From NCBI RefSeq assembly GCF_030817535.1, contig NZ_JAUSZL010000002.1, forward strand, positions 4,154,001-4,218,000: 64,000 bases of DNA. Reading direction: 5' to 3'. Origin of the DNA: Streptomyces sp. V3I8. Its GTDB lineage: Bacteria > Actinomycetota > Actinomycetes > Streptomycetales > Streptomycetaceae. This document shows positions 46,837 through 58,063 of the stretch, one piece after another; the stretch's first letter is position 1; each line of letters opens with the position of its first letter. The translations under genes and the position numbers were made by a program. Below the pieces are notes generated by a model. That model saw nothing but the letters and a program-made list of their open reading frames with translations. It did no database searches and was not told where the DNA came from.

Positions 46837-47703
46837 TCAGTTCGCCGAGCGGCGGTCCCGGACCGACCGCCACCGTTCGATCAGCCGGCCGTACGCCTCC
46901 CCGGCCGCGGCACCGTCGCCTGTGCGCAGCGCCTCGATGCCCCCGGCGACGTCCGCGGCCGAGTGGTCGCCGTCCAACTCCCCGGCGGGCAGGACGTGTA
47001 CGAGGCCGCCGTAGTCCAGCTCCACGAGCGAGCGGGGGTGGAACTCCTCCAGCCAGCGCCCCACGTCCACCAGGCCGTCGATCAGCGGCCCCTCGTCGAG
47101 GGTGTCCCGCAGCGTCCGCAGAGCCCGCGCCACCCGCCGCCGCGCCTGCACCATCGGCGTGCGGTAGCGGAGCACGGGCGCGTCCTCCTCCGGCTCCGAA
47201 CCGCCCCCGGAACCGGCCCCCTTGTCGTACTCGCGCTCCTCGTCCGAGACGAGCACGAACCAGTGCAGCGGGACCTGCCAGGTCGACATGCGGATCCAGG
47301 GCCGGGCGTCGGGGTTGCGGCTCAGCCAGCGTTCGTGGTCCTGGGCCGCCTGCCTGCGTACGAGTTCGGGCAGCGCGGCGTCCAGGACGACCGCGGGCAG
47401 TTCCTCCCCCAGGTCGCCCAGCGCCTCCCAGCCGCGCAGCCGGGTCCGCCAGGGGCACACGCACAGCACGCCGTCCACGTCCGCCACGAACGCGTCCCCG
47501 CTCTCGTGGACCGGCACCGCGACCGGCGGCACCGGCAGCAGGTCGGCCAGCGAGCGGCGCAGCTCGTCCTGGTACGAGGGGCGCGCGGGCCGGCGCGCGT
47601 AGCGTGCCCAGTGGCCTCGCTCCGGTTCGGGGAAGGCCGCGAGGGGTTCGTAGACGCGGAGGTAGGACGCGTACGGGACGATCAACGAGGACACCTTGGG
47701 CAC
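46837..47703 (-). CDS. Conserved actinobacterial protein, 288 aa, unknown
   Basis: GTG 47703 follows GGGGAGGGAG. The sequence is soluble with many Trp and Arg. It starts Pro-Lys-Val-Ser-Ser-Leu-Ile-Val-Pro-Tyr-Ala-Ser-Tyr-Leu-Arg-Val-Tyr-Glu-Pro-Leu, has Asp-Val-Asp-Gly-Val-Leu-Cys-Val-Cys-Pro-Trp-Arg near residue 84, and a C-terminal helical part. I recall a conserved gene at this place between bldC and vdh in Streptomyces. No domain with a known role is recognised. Confidence 0.8.
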   Translation of the reverse strand: MPKVSSLIVPYASYLRVYEPLAAFPEPERGHWARYARRPARPSYQDELRRSLADLLPVPPVAVPVHESGDAFVADVDGVLCVCPWRTRLRGWEALGDLGEELPAVVLDAALPELVRRQAAQDHERWLSRNPDARPWIRMSTWQVPLHWFVLVSDEEREYDKGAGSGGGSEPEEDAPVLRYRTPMVQARRRVARALRTLRDTLDEGPLIDGLVDVGRWLEEFHPRSLVELDYGGLVHVLPAGELDGDHSAADVAGGIEALRTGDGAAAGEAYGRLIERWRSVRDRRSAN

Positions 47704-47934
47704 GCTTGCTCCCTCCCCATCCGGCCCGGCGGAAAACCGTGCGGCCCACGCGGGGCGCGCGGGAAACCACTGCAAATCGTCCCACGCCCGCCCGGGTCCG
47801 TACTCCGGGAGGGGGTGATCCCGACCACTGCGCCGATGGCGGTCCGGCGCAGGCTCTAATCTCGTGCCACACGGACCCCCGCCACCCGTACGAGGGCCGC
47901 TCCGCCCGCCGCTCTTTACCTGGGAGTCACCACA

Positions 47935-49026
47935 GTGACCGACGTAACCGGCAGCCCCGACGACGTACTGCACACCCTGTTCCGGACGGATCAGGGCGGC
48001 CATGAGCAGGTCGTGCTCTGCCAGGACCGCGCCACCGGCCTCAAGGCCGTCATCGCCATCCACTCGACCGCCCTGGGCCCCGCCCTCGGCGGCACCCGCT
48101 TCTACCCGTACGCGAGCGAGGAGGCGGCCGTCGCGGACGCGCTGAACCTCGCGCGCGGGATGTCGTACAAGAACGCCATGGCCGGTCTCGACCACGGCGG
48201 CGGCAAGGCCGTGATCATCGGTGACCCCGAGCAGATCAAGACCGAGGACCTGCTCCTCGCGTACGGCCGCTTCGTGTCCTCCCTCGGCGGGCGGTACGTG
48301 ACCGCCTGCGACGTCGGCACCTACGTGGCCGACATGGACGTCGTGGCGCGCGAGTGCCGCTGGACGACCGGGCGTTCCCCCGAGAACGGCGGTGCGGGCG
48401 ACTCGTCGGTCCTGACGGCCTTCGGGGTCTTCCAGGGCATGCGGGCCTCCGCGCAGCACCTGTGGGGCGGCCCGTCGCTGCGCGGCCGCACCGTCGGCGT
48501 CGCGGGCGTCGGCAAGGTGGGACGGCACCTGGTGGAGCACCTGCTGGAGGACGGCGCCCGGGTCGTGATCGCGGACGTGCGGCAGGACGCCGTGGGCCGC
48601 ATCGCCGACAGGCACCCCTCCGTGGAGGTCGCCGTGGACACCGAGCGGCTGATCCGGACCGAGGGGCTCGACATCTACGCCCCGTGCGCGCTCGGCGGCG
48701 CCCTGGACGACGAGTCCGTGCCGGCCCTCACCGCGAAGATCGTGTGCGGCGCCGCCAACAACCAACTGGCGCACCCGGGCGTGGAGAAGGACCTCTCCGA
48801 CCGCGGGATCCTCTACGCGCCGGACTACGTGGTGAACGCCGGCGGTGTCATCCAGGTGGCCGACGAGCTCCACGGCTTCGACTTCGACCGGTGCAAGGAG
48901 AAGGCCGCGAAGATCTTCGACACCACGCTGGCCATATTCGCTCGTGCGAAGGAGGACGGGATTCCGCCGGCCGCCGCGGCCGACCGGATCGCCGAGAACC
49001 GCATGGCGGAGGCCCGCCGTCCCTGA
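47935..49026 (+). CDS. vdh: Valine dehydrogenase (Leu/Phe/Val dehydrogenase family)
   Basis: The protein has 363 residues from GTG 47935. The N-terminal catalytic domain has Gly-Pro-Ala-Leu-Gly-Gly-Thr-Arg near residue 45-52, Gly-Met-Ser-Tyr-Lys-Asn-Ala near 75, and the catalytic Lys in Asp-His-Gly-Gly-Gly-Lys near 90. Asp-Val-Gly-Thr near 124 follows. The NAD domain has Gly-Val-Ala-Gly-Val-Gly-Lys-Val-Gly near 188-196. It oxidatively deaminates branched-chain amino acids to 2-oxo acids, feeding polyketide precursors in Streptomyces. Length matches known Streptomyces Vdh. Its place next to bldC and the purine genes fits that genus. Confidence 0.93.
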   Translation: MTDVTGSPDDVLHTLFRTDQGGHEQVVLCQDRATGLKAVIAIHSTALGPALGGTRFYPYASEEAAVADALNLARGMSYKNAMAGLDHGGGKAVIIGDPEQIKTEDLLLAYGRFVSSLGGRYVTACDVGTYVADMDVVARECRWTTGRSPENGGAGDSSVLTAFGVFQGMRASAQHLWGGPSLRGRTVGVAGVGKVGRHLVEHLLEDGARVVIADVRQDAVGRIADRHPSVEVAVDTERLIRTEGLDIYAPCALGGALDDESVPALTAKIVCGAANNQLAHPGVEKDLSDRGILYAPDYVVNAGGVIQVADELHGFDFDRCKEKAAKIFDTTLAIFARAKEDGIPPAAAADRIAENRMAEARRP

Positions 49027-49326
49027 CGGTCCCGGGCCCTGCGGAAGCCCCTCGGGGGCGCCCGTCGGCGAGTGCGGGAGAGAACTCTCACGTTCGTCGG
49101 CGGGTCGCTCGCCGAGAAGAGGTTAAAATCGCGGTTGACCAGCGAGGACAGGGCCTTCGCAGGTCCTGGGCGCAGGCGCGTCCTGTGGGCGACGTACCGT
49201 ATGGGCGTGGGCTCAGGTACCGTGGAAGCCCTACGGACCGGTCTCTCCACGGAGAGTCCGTTCCAGATCATGAACGCGTGTCAAGACTCTGGGGCCGTCG
49301 AGCCTCATATCCAAGGGGGTCGAGCC
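49027..49326. other. Non-coding region between vdh and the DUF3073 gene
   Basis: This 300-bp gap has no supported gene. It holds a TTGACC hexamer at 49135-49140 preceded by TTAAAA, a possible -35-like element without a convincing -10 match. It presumably carries the promoter of the DUF3073 gene. Nothing else stands out. Confidence 0.4.
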
Positions 49327-49578
49327 ATGGGGCGCGGCCGGGCAAAGGCCAAGCAGACGAAGGTCGCCCGCCAGCTGAAGTACAGCAGCGGCGGGACTGA
49401 TCTGTCGCGTCTGGCCAATGAGCTGGGCGCTTCGACTTCGCAACAGCCGCCGAATGGCGAGCCGTTCGAGGACGACGACGAGGAAGACGACCCGTACGCC
49501 CAGTACGCGGATCTCTACAACGACGACGAGGACGAGGACGATGAGTCCGGTCCTGCGTCGCAACGCCGCGGGGCTTGA
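49327..49578 (+). CDS. DUF3073 family protein, 83 aa
   Basis: ATG 49327 was chosen because AGGGGGTCGAG precedes it and the conserved start Gly-Arg-Gly-Arg-Ala-Lys-Ala-Lys-Gln-Thr-Lys-Val-Ala-Arg fits; an earlier in-frame ATG at 49072 lies in non-conserved sequence. Next come Leu-Lys-Tyr-Ser, Asp-Leu-Ser-Arg-Leu-Ala-Asn-Glu-Leu, and a very acidic Asp/Glu tail with Tyr-Ala-Gln-Tyr-Ala-Asp-Leu-Tyr. The basic head and acidic tail are typical of this actinobacterial family. Its function is unknown. Confidence 0.88.
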   Translation: MGRGRAKAKQTKVARQLKYSSGGTDLSRLANELGASTSQQPPNGEPFEDDDEEDDPYAQYADLYNDDEDEDDESGPASQRRGA

Positions 49579-49613
49579 CGCACCAGCTGCGCTCGTCGTT
49601 CTAGCTGCGCTTC

Positions 49614-49648
49614 ACCCGGTCCGGGGTTTCTCACCGGACCGGGTTTTG
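49614..49648 (+). terminator. Terminator between DUF3073 gene and purM
   Basis: The arms ACCCGGTCCGG and CCGGACCGGGT enclose a GGTTTCTCA-type loop and are followed by TTTTGTG. It lies between convergent genes. Confidence 0.8.
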
Positions 49649-49702
49649 TGCATGCCGCTCCGCAGGGAGCGGGGTGACTTTCTGTCGGCCGGCCAGCTGC
49701 GG

Positions 49703-49754
49703 GTCGGTGGGGGCCGGTCGCGCCGTTCCCCGCGCCCCTGACGGGGCGCGGGGT
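49703..49754. repeat. Intergenic Streptomyces repeat, GTTCCCCGCGCCCCTGA type
   Basis: The core GTTCCCCGCGCCCCTGA lies at 49725-49741 and is followed by its inverse CGGGGCGCGGGG, forming a hairpin, with GGTGGGGGCCGGTCGCGCC ahead. The same core is present at 54344-54360 and 58484-58500. Such palindromic elements are widespread between convergent or tandem genes in Streptomyces. Confidence 0.75.
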
Positions 49755-49756
49755 CG

Positions 49757-50833
49757 TCAGCGGGATGCGTAGTCGTTGATCAGGGCCGCGCCCGTCTCGT
49801 GGGCGCCGCGGTCGGTGATCTCGCCCGCCACCCAGGCCTCCACGCCCCGGTCGGCGAGGGTGGTCAGGGCCGCGTCCGCGGAGTCCTGCGGGACGATCGC
49901 GATCATGCCCACGCCCATGTTCAGCGTCTTCTCCAGCTCCAGGCGCTCCACCCGGCCGGTGGTGCCGACGAGGTCGAAGACAGGGGCCGGGGTCCAGGTG
50001 GCGCGGTCGACGATCGCGTGCAGGCCGTCCGGGATCACCCGGGCCAGGTTGGCCGCGAGGCCGCCGCCCGTGATGTGCGAGTACGCGTGCACGTCCGTCG
50101 TGCGGGTCAGCGCCAGACAGTCCAGCGAGTAGATCTTGGTGGGCTCCAGGAGCTCCTCGCCGAGCGTGCGGCCGAACTCCGCGACGTGGCTGTCGAGCTT
50201 CAGGTCCGCGCGGTCGAAGAGCACGTGCCGGACGAGCGAGTACCCGTTCGAGTGAAGGCCGGAGGACGCCATGGCGATCACCGCGTCACCCGTACGGATA
50301 CGATCCGCGCCCAGCAGCCGGTCGGCCTCCACGACCCCGGTACCGGCGCCTGCGACGTCGAAGTCGTCCGGGCCCAGCAGACCGGGGTGCTCGGCCGTCT
50401 CGCCGCCCACCAGGGCGCAGCCCGCGAGGACACAGCCCTCGGCGATGCCCTTCACGATGGCCGCCACGCGCTCCGGGTGGACCTTGCCGACGCAGATGTA
50501 GTCGGTCATGAAGAGCGGCTCCGCGCCGCACACCACGATGTCGTCCATGACCATCGCGACCAGGTCGTGGCCGATGGTGTCGTACACGCCGAGCTGCCGG
50601 GCGAGGTCGACCTTCGTGCCCACGCCGTCCGTGGCGGAGGCGAGCAGCGGGCGCTCGTACCGCTTGAGGGCGGAGGCGTCGAAGAGGCCGGCGAAGCCGC
50701 CCAGGCCGCCAAGGCCCGCGACTTCGGGGCGCTGCGTCTTCTTCACCCACTCCTTCATCAGTTCGACCGCGCGGTCGCCCGCTTCGATGTCGACGCCCGC
50801 CGCTGCGTAGCTGGCACCAGTTGTCTCAGACAT
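49757..50833 (-). CDS. purM: Phosphoribosylformylglycinamidine cyclo-ligase
   Basis: The protein has 358 residues from ATG 50833. It makes AIR from FGAM with ATP (fifth step of purine synthesis). It shows Ser-Tyr-Ala-Ala-Ala-Gly-Val-Asp-Ile near residue 8, Ala-Ser-Ala-Thr-Asp-Gly-Val-Gly-Thr-Lys near 65-74, and Gly-His-Asp-Leu-Val-Ala-Met near 88. Gly-Gly-Glu-Thr-Ala-Glu near 139 and His-Ile-Thr-Gly-Gly-Gly-Leu near 265 complete the PurM/AIRS pattern. It lies 56 bp behind purF on the same strand and is probably co-transcribed. Confidence 0.96.
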   Translation of the reverse strand: MSETTGASYAAAGVDIEAGDRAVELMKEWVKKTQRPEVAGLGGLGGFAGLFDASALKRYERPLLASATDGVGTKVDLARQLGVYDTIGHDLVAMVMDDIVVCGAEPLFMTDYICVGKVHPERVAAIVKGIAEGCVLAGCALVGGETAEHPGLLGPDDFDVAGAGTGVVEADRLLGADRIRTGDAVIAMASSGLHSNGYSLVRHVLFDRADLKLDSHVAEFGRTLGEELLEPTKIYSLDCLALTRTTDVHAYSHITGGGLAANLARVIPDGLHAIVDRATWTPAPVFDLVGTTGRVERLELEKTLNMGVGMIAIVPQDSADAALTTLADRGVEAWVAGEITDRGAHETGAALINDYASR

Positions 50834-50889
50834 GAGGGTGAGGACTTTCGTGTCGTACAGCGGTGTCGCTGCGAGGTTGCTGCGCGGTC

Positions 50890-52416
50890 TTACGGACGAC
50901 GGATCGCGTCGGCCGCGGCCGTGGCGGCGGGGCCCGCGGCCAGCTCGGTCTCCAGCAGCTGCTTGCCGAGCAGCTCGGGGTCCGGGAGGTCCATCGGGTA
51001 CTCGCCGTCGAAGCAGGCACGGCAGAGGTTCGGCTTGTCGATGGTGGTGGCCTCGATCATGCCGTCGATGGAGATGTACGAGAGGGAGTCGGCGCCGAGG
51101 GAGGTACCGATCTCCTCGATGGTCATGCCGTTGGCGATCAGCTCCGCGCGGGTGGCGAAGTCGATGCCGAAGAAGCAGGGCCACTTCACGGGCGGCGAGG
51201 AGATCCGGATGTGGATCTCGGCCGCGCCCGCCTCGCGGAGCATGCGGACCAGGGCGCGCTGGGTGTTGCCGCGCACGATCGAGTCGTCCACGACGACCAG
51301 GCGCTTGCCCTTGATGACTTCCTTGAGCGGGTTCAGCTTCAGCCTGATGCCCAGCTGGCGGATGGTCTGTGAAGGCTGGATGAAGGTCCGGCCCACATAC
51401 GCGTTCTTCACCAGGCCGGCGCCGAACGGGATGCCGGAGGCCTCTGCGTAACCGATCGCGGCGGGCGTCCCGGACTCCGGGGTCGCTATGACCAGGTCGG
51501 CCTCGACCGGGGCTTCCTTCGCCAGCCGGCGGCCCATCTCGACCCGCGAGAGGTAGACGTTCCGGCCGGCGATGTCGGTGTCCGGGCGGGCCAGGTACAC
51601 GTACTCGAAGACACAGCCCTTGGGCTTCGCTTCCGCGAACCGGGAGCTTCGCAGGCCGTTCTCGTCGATGGCGATGAACTCGCCCGGCTCGATCTCGCGG
51701 ACGTAGGCGGCGCCGCAGATGTCGAGGGCGGCGGACTCGGAGGCGACGACCCAGCCGCGCTCCAGGCGGCCGAGGACCAGCGGGCGGATGCCCTGCGGGT
51801 CACGCGCGGCGTAGAGGGTGTGCTCGTCCATGAAGACGAGCGAGAAGGCGCCCTGGACCTGCGGGAGGATCGTGGCGGAGGCCTCTTCGACGGTCAGCGG
51901 CCTGCCGTCGTCGTCGACCTGGGCGGCCAGCAGGGCCGTGAGCAGGTCGGTGTCGTTGGTCGCCGCGACCCGGGGGGTGCGGCCCTCCTGCTTGGGGAGG
52001 TCGGCGACCATCCCGGCCAGCTCCGCCGTGTTGACGAGGTTGCCGTTGTGGCCGAGCGCGATCGAGCCGTGCCCGGTGGCACGGAAGGTCGGCTGGGCGT
52101 TCTCCCAGGTGGAGGCACCGGTGGTCGAGTAGCGGGCGTGACCGACCGCGATGTGACCGAGCAGGGAGCCCAGGGATGCCTCGTCGAAGACCTGGGACAC
52201 GAGGCCCATGTCTCTGAAGACGAGGATCTGGGAGCCGTTGCTGACCGCGATTCCCGCGGATTCCTGGCCTCGATGCTGGAGGGCGTAGAGCCCGAAGTAA
52301 GTGAGCTTGGCGACCTCTTCACCGGGAGCCCAGACTCCGAAGACGCCGCAAGCGTCCTGGGGGCCTTTCTCGCCGGGGAGCAGATCATGACTGAGTCGTC
52401 CGTCACCACGTGGCAC
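50890..52416 (-). CDS. purF: Amidophosphoribosyltransferase
   Basis: The protein has 508 residues from GTG 52416. It catalyses the first step of purine synthesis, PRPP plus glutamine to phosphoribosylamine. A 22-residue propeptide precedes the catalytic Cys 23 in Ala-Cys-Gly-Val-Phe-Gly-Val, so it should self-process. Gly-His-Asn-Gly-Asn and Arg-Gly-Gln-Glu-Ser-Ala-Gly mark the glutaminase. Val-Val-Val-Asp-Asp-Ser-Ile-Val-Arg-Gly is the PRPP loop. C-terminal Cys residues (Cys-Arg-Ala-Cys) suggest an iron-sulfur cluster as in Bacillus-type PurF. An upstream in-frame extension into the lipoprotein gene was rejected. Confidence 0.97.
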   Translation of the reverse strand: MPRGDGRLSHDLLPGEKGPQDACGVFGVWAPGEEVAKLTYFGLYALQHRGQESAGIAVSNGSQILVFRDMGLVSQVFDEASLGSLLGHIAVGHARYSTTGASTWENAQPTFRATGHGSIALGHNGNLVNTAELAGMVADLPKQEGRTPRVAATNDTDLLTALLAAQVDDDGRPLTVEEASATILPQVQGAFSLVFMDEHTLYAARDPQGIRPLVLGRLERGWVVASESAALDICGAAYVREIEPGEFIAIDENGLRSSRFAEAKPKGCVFEYVYLARPDTDIAGRNVYLSRVEMGRRLAKEAPVEADLVIATPESGTPAAIGYAEASGIPFGAGLVKNAYVGRTFIQPSQTIRQLGIRLKLNPLKEVIKGKRLVVVDDSIVRGNTQRALVRMLREAGAAEIHIRISSPPVKWPCFFGIDFATRAELIANGMTIEEIGTSLGADSLSYISIDGMIEATTIDKPNLCRACFDGEYPMDLPDPELLGKQLLETELAAGPAATAAADAIRRP

Positions 52417-52499
52417 GCCACCGAGTGTAGGCGAGATCGACCACTGGTCCGAATTGGGGAAGTGCCCGGACGGCGCCGCGGGGCGCCGCCCGCCGGGGG

Positions 52500-53375
52500 T
52501 CACTTCGCGGCGACGGCTTCCAGGCCCGCGCCGTTCGCGCTGGTCAGCGTGAGATCGCCGCCCTCCAGCCGGTATTTCACCGTGCCGCCGAAGAGCTTCA
52601 GCAGGGACCTCTCGGTGTCCATGAGTGAGTCGGAGCACATCTTCCGGGTGGTGCCCGGCGTGCCCAAAGTGATAGTGCCGTCGCCGACCGTGGCCTTCGC
52701 CGTCACCCTGTTGCAGCCGAGCTCGCCGCTGACGGTGCCCTTCGCCTTGTCGAAGGTCAGATGGACCCGGCCCTCGGCCTCGTCGGACAGGGCGACGGCG
52801 GAGCCGCCCTCCGTGCCGTCCTTCGCGTCGCTCTTCACCGTGCCGGTGACGTTCCACTTCGTGCCGTACAGGTCGGCGGGCTTGTCGGCGGTGAGGTTCA
52901 CGGTGTATCCGTCCGCGGTGGTGAGCGTCAGCTCGTCGTCGTCGACCTCGGCCTTGATCGTGCTGTCGGAGATGGCCTCGCCGAGCTGCGACTCGAAGTC
53001 CATCGTGCCCTTGGCCGTGCAGGCCATCTTCGTCTTCACGGTGTCGTCGCCGACCGTGATCGTGTCGCCCTTGATCTCGGCGCTCGCCCCGAAGTGGTTG
53101 CAGCCGTAGTTGCCGCCGACCGTGCCGTCCTTCGCGAACTCGATGTGGGCGCCGGAGGGGGCGGCGTGCTCCTTGCCGTCGACGGTCACGCTCCGCACGT
53201 TCCACTGCTTGCCGGTGATCCCGGCGGCCTGCCGGGTGCCGACGGAGCTGGAACCGGATTCCTTGCCACCGCTTTCCGTGCCGCAGGCGGCCGTGGCGAG
53301 GAGTCCGGTGACCGCCAGGGCGCCGATACCGGCCCGGGTGCCGAGGGCGCTGAGGTTGAATCGCTGCGTGTGCAT
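52500..53375 (-). CDS. Lipoprotein with two META/HslJ-like domains
   Basis: The protein has 291 residues. A signal peptide ends in Thr-Ala-Ala-Cys (Cys 31). Residues about 54-150 and 165-280 are two related META domains. Each has Gly-Lys-Gln-Trp-Asn-Val or Gly-Thr-Lys-Trp-Asn-Val at the start, then Gly-x-x-Gly-Cys-Asn-His/Arg near 90-97 and 218-223, and a Met-Ala-Cys or Met-Cys further on. The paired Cys may form disulphides. META proteins (HslJ of E. coli) are linked to envelope stress and novobiocin response. It is probably tethered to the outer membrane face. Confidence 0.88.
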   Translation of the reverse strand: MHTQRFNLSALGTRAGIGALAVTGLLATAACGTESGGKESGSSSVGTRQAAGITGKQWNVRSVTVDGKEHAAPSGAHIEFAKDGTVGGNYGCNHFGASAEIKGDTITVGDDTVKTKMACTAKGTMDFESQLGEAISDSTIKAEVDDDELTLTTADGYTVNLTADKPADLYGTKWNVTGTVKSDAKDGTEGGSAVALSDEAEGRVHLTFDKAKGTVSGELGCNRVTAKATVGDGTITLGTPGTTRKMCSDSLMDTERSLLKLFGGTVKYRLEGGDLTLTSANGAGLEAVAAK

Positions 53376-53472
53376 GTCGCTTCGACGGGGCGGGTGGGGT
53401 GTCTGGTTCCCTCGCCGCGTAACGGCCGCACAACGGCGGGCCCGGGTGCGCCGCCCCGGCCGGCGTGCGGGG

Positions 53473-54270
53473 TCAGCCCATCAGGGGAAGCAGTCCGCCC
53501 AGGTCGGCGCGTTCTCCGCTCGCGCGGACCTTCGCGTCGTCGAGGGCCGTCCTCCACCGCGTGCGCCCGGTCGCGAGGCGGATCCAGGTGAGGGGATCCG
53601 TCTCGACGACGTTCGGCGGGGTGCCGCGGGTGTGGCGAGGCCCCGGCACGCACTGCACGACCGCGTACGGCGGTACGCGCACCTCGGTGGAGGCGCCGGG
53701 CACCCTCACGGCGAGCGTGTCGGCCAGCAGGCGGGTGCAGGCGGCGAGGGCCTGGCGGTCGTACGGGATGCCGAGGCCCGGGACGGCGGCGTTCAGGTCG
53801 TCGGTGTGGACGACCAGCTCCACGGTGCGGGTGACCAGGTAGTCGGCCAGGGTCATCGCCCCCACGCGCGTGGCGAGCAGCCGGTCGCCGGGGGCGGCCG
53901 GCAGGCGCTCGGTGAACCTGGTCCCGGTGCGCTCGTACAGCGCGTCGAGGTCCGGCTCGGCGGCGGCGAGCGCGTGCACGTCGTCGTCGACCTCCGCCGC
54001 CCGCGGGGCCGTCGCGGACGGCCAGTCGAGCAGGGCGAGCGGGGGGCCGGCCGGCTCGTCCCCGTCCAAGCCGCGGCTCACGGCCTCCAGCGCCATGGTG
54101 AGGTGCGCGGCCAGCTCCCGCACGGTCCAGTCGCCGAGGGCGGTCGGCGCGGCGAGCTGCTCCGGGGTCAGGCCGCGTACGGCCGCCCGTACGCTCCCGA
54201 ACTGGGCGAGCACCGCGGCGCGGGTCTTCGCCGGGTCGTAGGTACGGAGGCGTTTCTTGGCCGGGGGCAT
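53473..54270 (-). CDS. DinB/maleylpyruvate-isomerase-like protein with sterol-carrier-type C-terminus
   Basis: The protein has 265 residues. The N-terminal half is a four-helix bundle with Asp-Trp-Thr-Val-Arg-Glu-Leu-Ala-Ala-His-Leu near residue 46-56, and the pattern of later His residues (His at 57 and 154) of the metal-binding DinB/MDMPI fold. The C-terminal third resembles the small alpha/beta domain that often follows it. Mycothiol-dependent transfer is known for relatives, but activity here is unproven. It is adjacent to purL on the same strand, separated by a repeat. Confidence 0.8.
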   Translation of the reverse strand: MPPAKKRLRTYDPAKTRAAVLAQFGSVRAAVRGLTPEQLAAPTALGDWTVRELAAHLTMALEAVSRGLDGDEPAGPPLALLDWPSATAPRAAEVDDDVHALAAAEPDLDALYERTGTRFTERLPAAPGDRLLATRVGAMTLADYLVTRTVELVVHTDDLNAAVPGLGIPYDRQALAACTRLLADTLAVRVPGASTEVRVPPYAVVQCVPGPRHTRGTPPNVVETDPLTWIRLATGRTRWRTALDDAKVRASGERADLGGLLPLMG

Positions 54271-54320
54271 GCCATGAGCCTAGCGAGGCCTTGGGGGGCC
54301 TCGGGAGAGCGTCGGGTGCG

Positions 54321-54448
54321 GCCCGGTGGGGGCCGGCCGCGCAGTTCCCCGCGCCCCTGAGAGCCACGGGGCCGGGCGAGTCGGTACGGCGCGTCCGCCG
54401 GCGCCCCGTCAGGGGCGCGGGGAACTGCGCGATCGACCCCCACCGGGC
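54321..54448. repeat. Long inverted repeat with GTTCCCCGCGCCCCTGA cores
   Basis: Two 40-bp arms (54321-54360 and 54409-54448) match in inverse orientation at 37 positions. Each includes GCCCGGTGGGGG and the core GTTCCCCGCGCCCCTGA. A further GCCCGGTGGGGG lies at about 54465. It fills the gap between purL and the DinB-like gene and can form a large hairpin, probably ending transcription. Confidence 0.8.
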
Positions 54449-54484
54449 GGAGGACGAACCACCGCCCGGTGGGGGCGCGCGCGA

Positions 54485-56739
<2,255 letters not shown>

Positions 56740-56743
<4 letters not shown>

Positions 56744-57444
56744 GCGTTGACCAGCTTCTTGAGGATCGAGGTGAAGAAGGGCAGGCCGTCGGTGCGGCCG
56801 GAGCCGACCAGGGGCTCCACGGCGTGCTCCGGGTGCGGCATGAGACCCACGACGTTGCCCGCCGCGTTCGCGATGCCGGCGATGTCCCGCAGCGAGCCGT
56901 TGGGGTTGCCGTAGCCGTCGGCCGCGTCACCGCCGGTCACGTAACGGAAGGTGACCCGGCCCTCCGCCTCGAGCATGTCGAGGGTGCGCTCGTCGGCGAC
57001 GTACCGCCCGTCCATGTTCTTCAGAGGGATGTGGATCTCCTGGCCGGACTCGTAGTCGGCGGTCCAGGCGGTCGACGCGTTCTCCACCCGCAGCTTCTGG
57101 TCGCGGCAGATGAAGTGGAGGTGGTCGTTGCCGAGCATCCCGCCGGGCAGGAGATGCGCCTCGGTGAGGATCTGGAAGCCGTTGCAGATGCCGAGCACCG
57201 GCATTTCCGCCTTCGCCTGCTCAATGACGGTCTCCATCACCGGCGAGAACCGCGCGATGGCACCGGCGCGCAGATAGTCGCCGTACGAGAAACCGCCGCA
57301 CAGCACCACCGCGTCGACCTGCTTGAGGTCCTTGTCCTTGTGCCAGAGGGCGACGGGTTCGGCGCCGGCGAGCTTGATCGCGCGCTGGGTGTCCCGGTCG
57401 TCGAGGCTTCCAGGGAAAGTGACGACGCCGATACGAGCGGTCAC
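56740..57444 (-). CDS. purQ: FGAM synthase, glutaminase subunit
   Basis: The protein has 234 residues. It is a class I amidotransferase with catalytic Cys in Leu-Gly-Ile-Cys-Asn-Gly-Phe-Gln near residue 90, and His/Glu in Pro-His-Pro-Glu-His-Ala near 209-214. The N-terminus has Gly-Val-Val-Thr-Phe-Pro-Gly-Ser and Gly-Gly-Phe-Ser-Tyr-Gly-Asp. It supplies ammonia to PurL. It overlaps purL and purS by 4 bp, so the three are one operon. Confidence 0.97.
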
Positions 57445-57704
57445 TTTCCGGCCTCCACGACTTCCTCGACCTTGACGACGAAGTCCTCGATCACGGTGTT
57501 GGCGAGGAAGGATTCGGCGAGTTCGTGGATGCGGGCGAGCGCGGCGTCGTCCACCGGCCCGTCAACTTCCAGTTCGAATCGCTTTCCCTGACGTACGTCG
57601 GAGATGCCTTCGAAACCGAGACGCGGCAGTGCACGCTGCACCGCCTGGCCCTGGGGGTCGAGGATCTCCGGCTTGAGCATGACGTCGACTACGACGCGTG
57701 CCAC
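57441..57704 (-). CDS. purS: FGAM synthase bridging subunit PurS
   Basis: The protein has 87 residues from GTG 57704; this start is favoured over GTG 57710 because GGGAG then lies 5 bp upstream. Characteristic segments are [22 protein letters not shown] and Val-Arg-Gln-Gly-Lys. It joins PurL and PurQ in the complex. It is the first gene of the operon, with a palindrome in its upstream region. Confidence 0.95.
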   Translation of the reverse strand: MARVVVDVMLKPEILDPQGQAVQRALPRLGFEGISDVRQGKRFELEVDGPVDDAALARIHELAESFLANTVIEDFVVKVEEVVEAGK

Positions 57705-58063
57705 TGGCACTCCCGGTGTGTGGTGCTGAGCAGGTTCCTTCAGACTACCCGTACAAAATTTCTACGCGGGTAGATTCGTAGGAAAGTACGTGACGGTCAT
57801 CACGATTCCGCATCGAGGGGCTATCGTCGGGCGCCTTCGCGAAAAATCCTGGGAAAGATCCGGATCAGGACCGGGCTTCCTATTGCCCTGCGGACACGCC
57901 AAGGGATTTAGTCGAGCTTCACATTGGATTGCCGAGCACTGTACAAATGAATTGGCAATACCAGATACTTTGCTCAATCACCCATAAAAGCAGCCGGACA
58001 GTCGGCACCTGTGCACGCCGTCGGGCGTCGCCGGAGAGGTGCCGCACGAAGGGACCGATATTC
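57705..58063. other. Divergent control region between purS and lsr2
   Basis: The 359-bp gap contains a palindrome close to purS (57761-57774), the long inverted pair CTACCCG/CGGGTAG (57745-57773), and an AT-rich stretch at about 57900-57995. Promoters for the purine operon (minus) and for lsr2 (plus) must both be here. No small gene is supported. Confidence 0.6.
57745..57774. promoter_or_regulatory. Nested palindromes upstream of purS, operator candidate
   Basis: TCTACGCGGGTAGA (57761-57774) is an imperfect 14-bp palindrome with TCTAC/GTAGA arms. CTACCCG (57745-57751) pairs with CGGGTAG (57767-57773). They lie about 40-70 bp before the purS start, so they may be a purine-responsive operator. 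Confidence 0.5.

Noticed and set aside
52417..53433. N-terminal extension of PurF into the lipoprotein gene
   Set aside because: The propeptide and catalytic Cys fix the start at 52416; the extension is antisense-like Arg-rich sequence over another gene.
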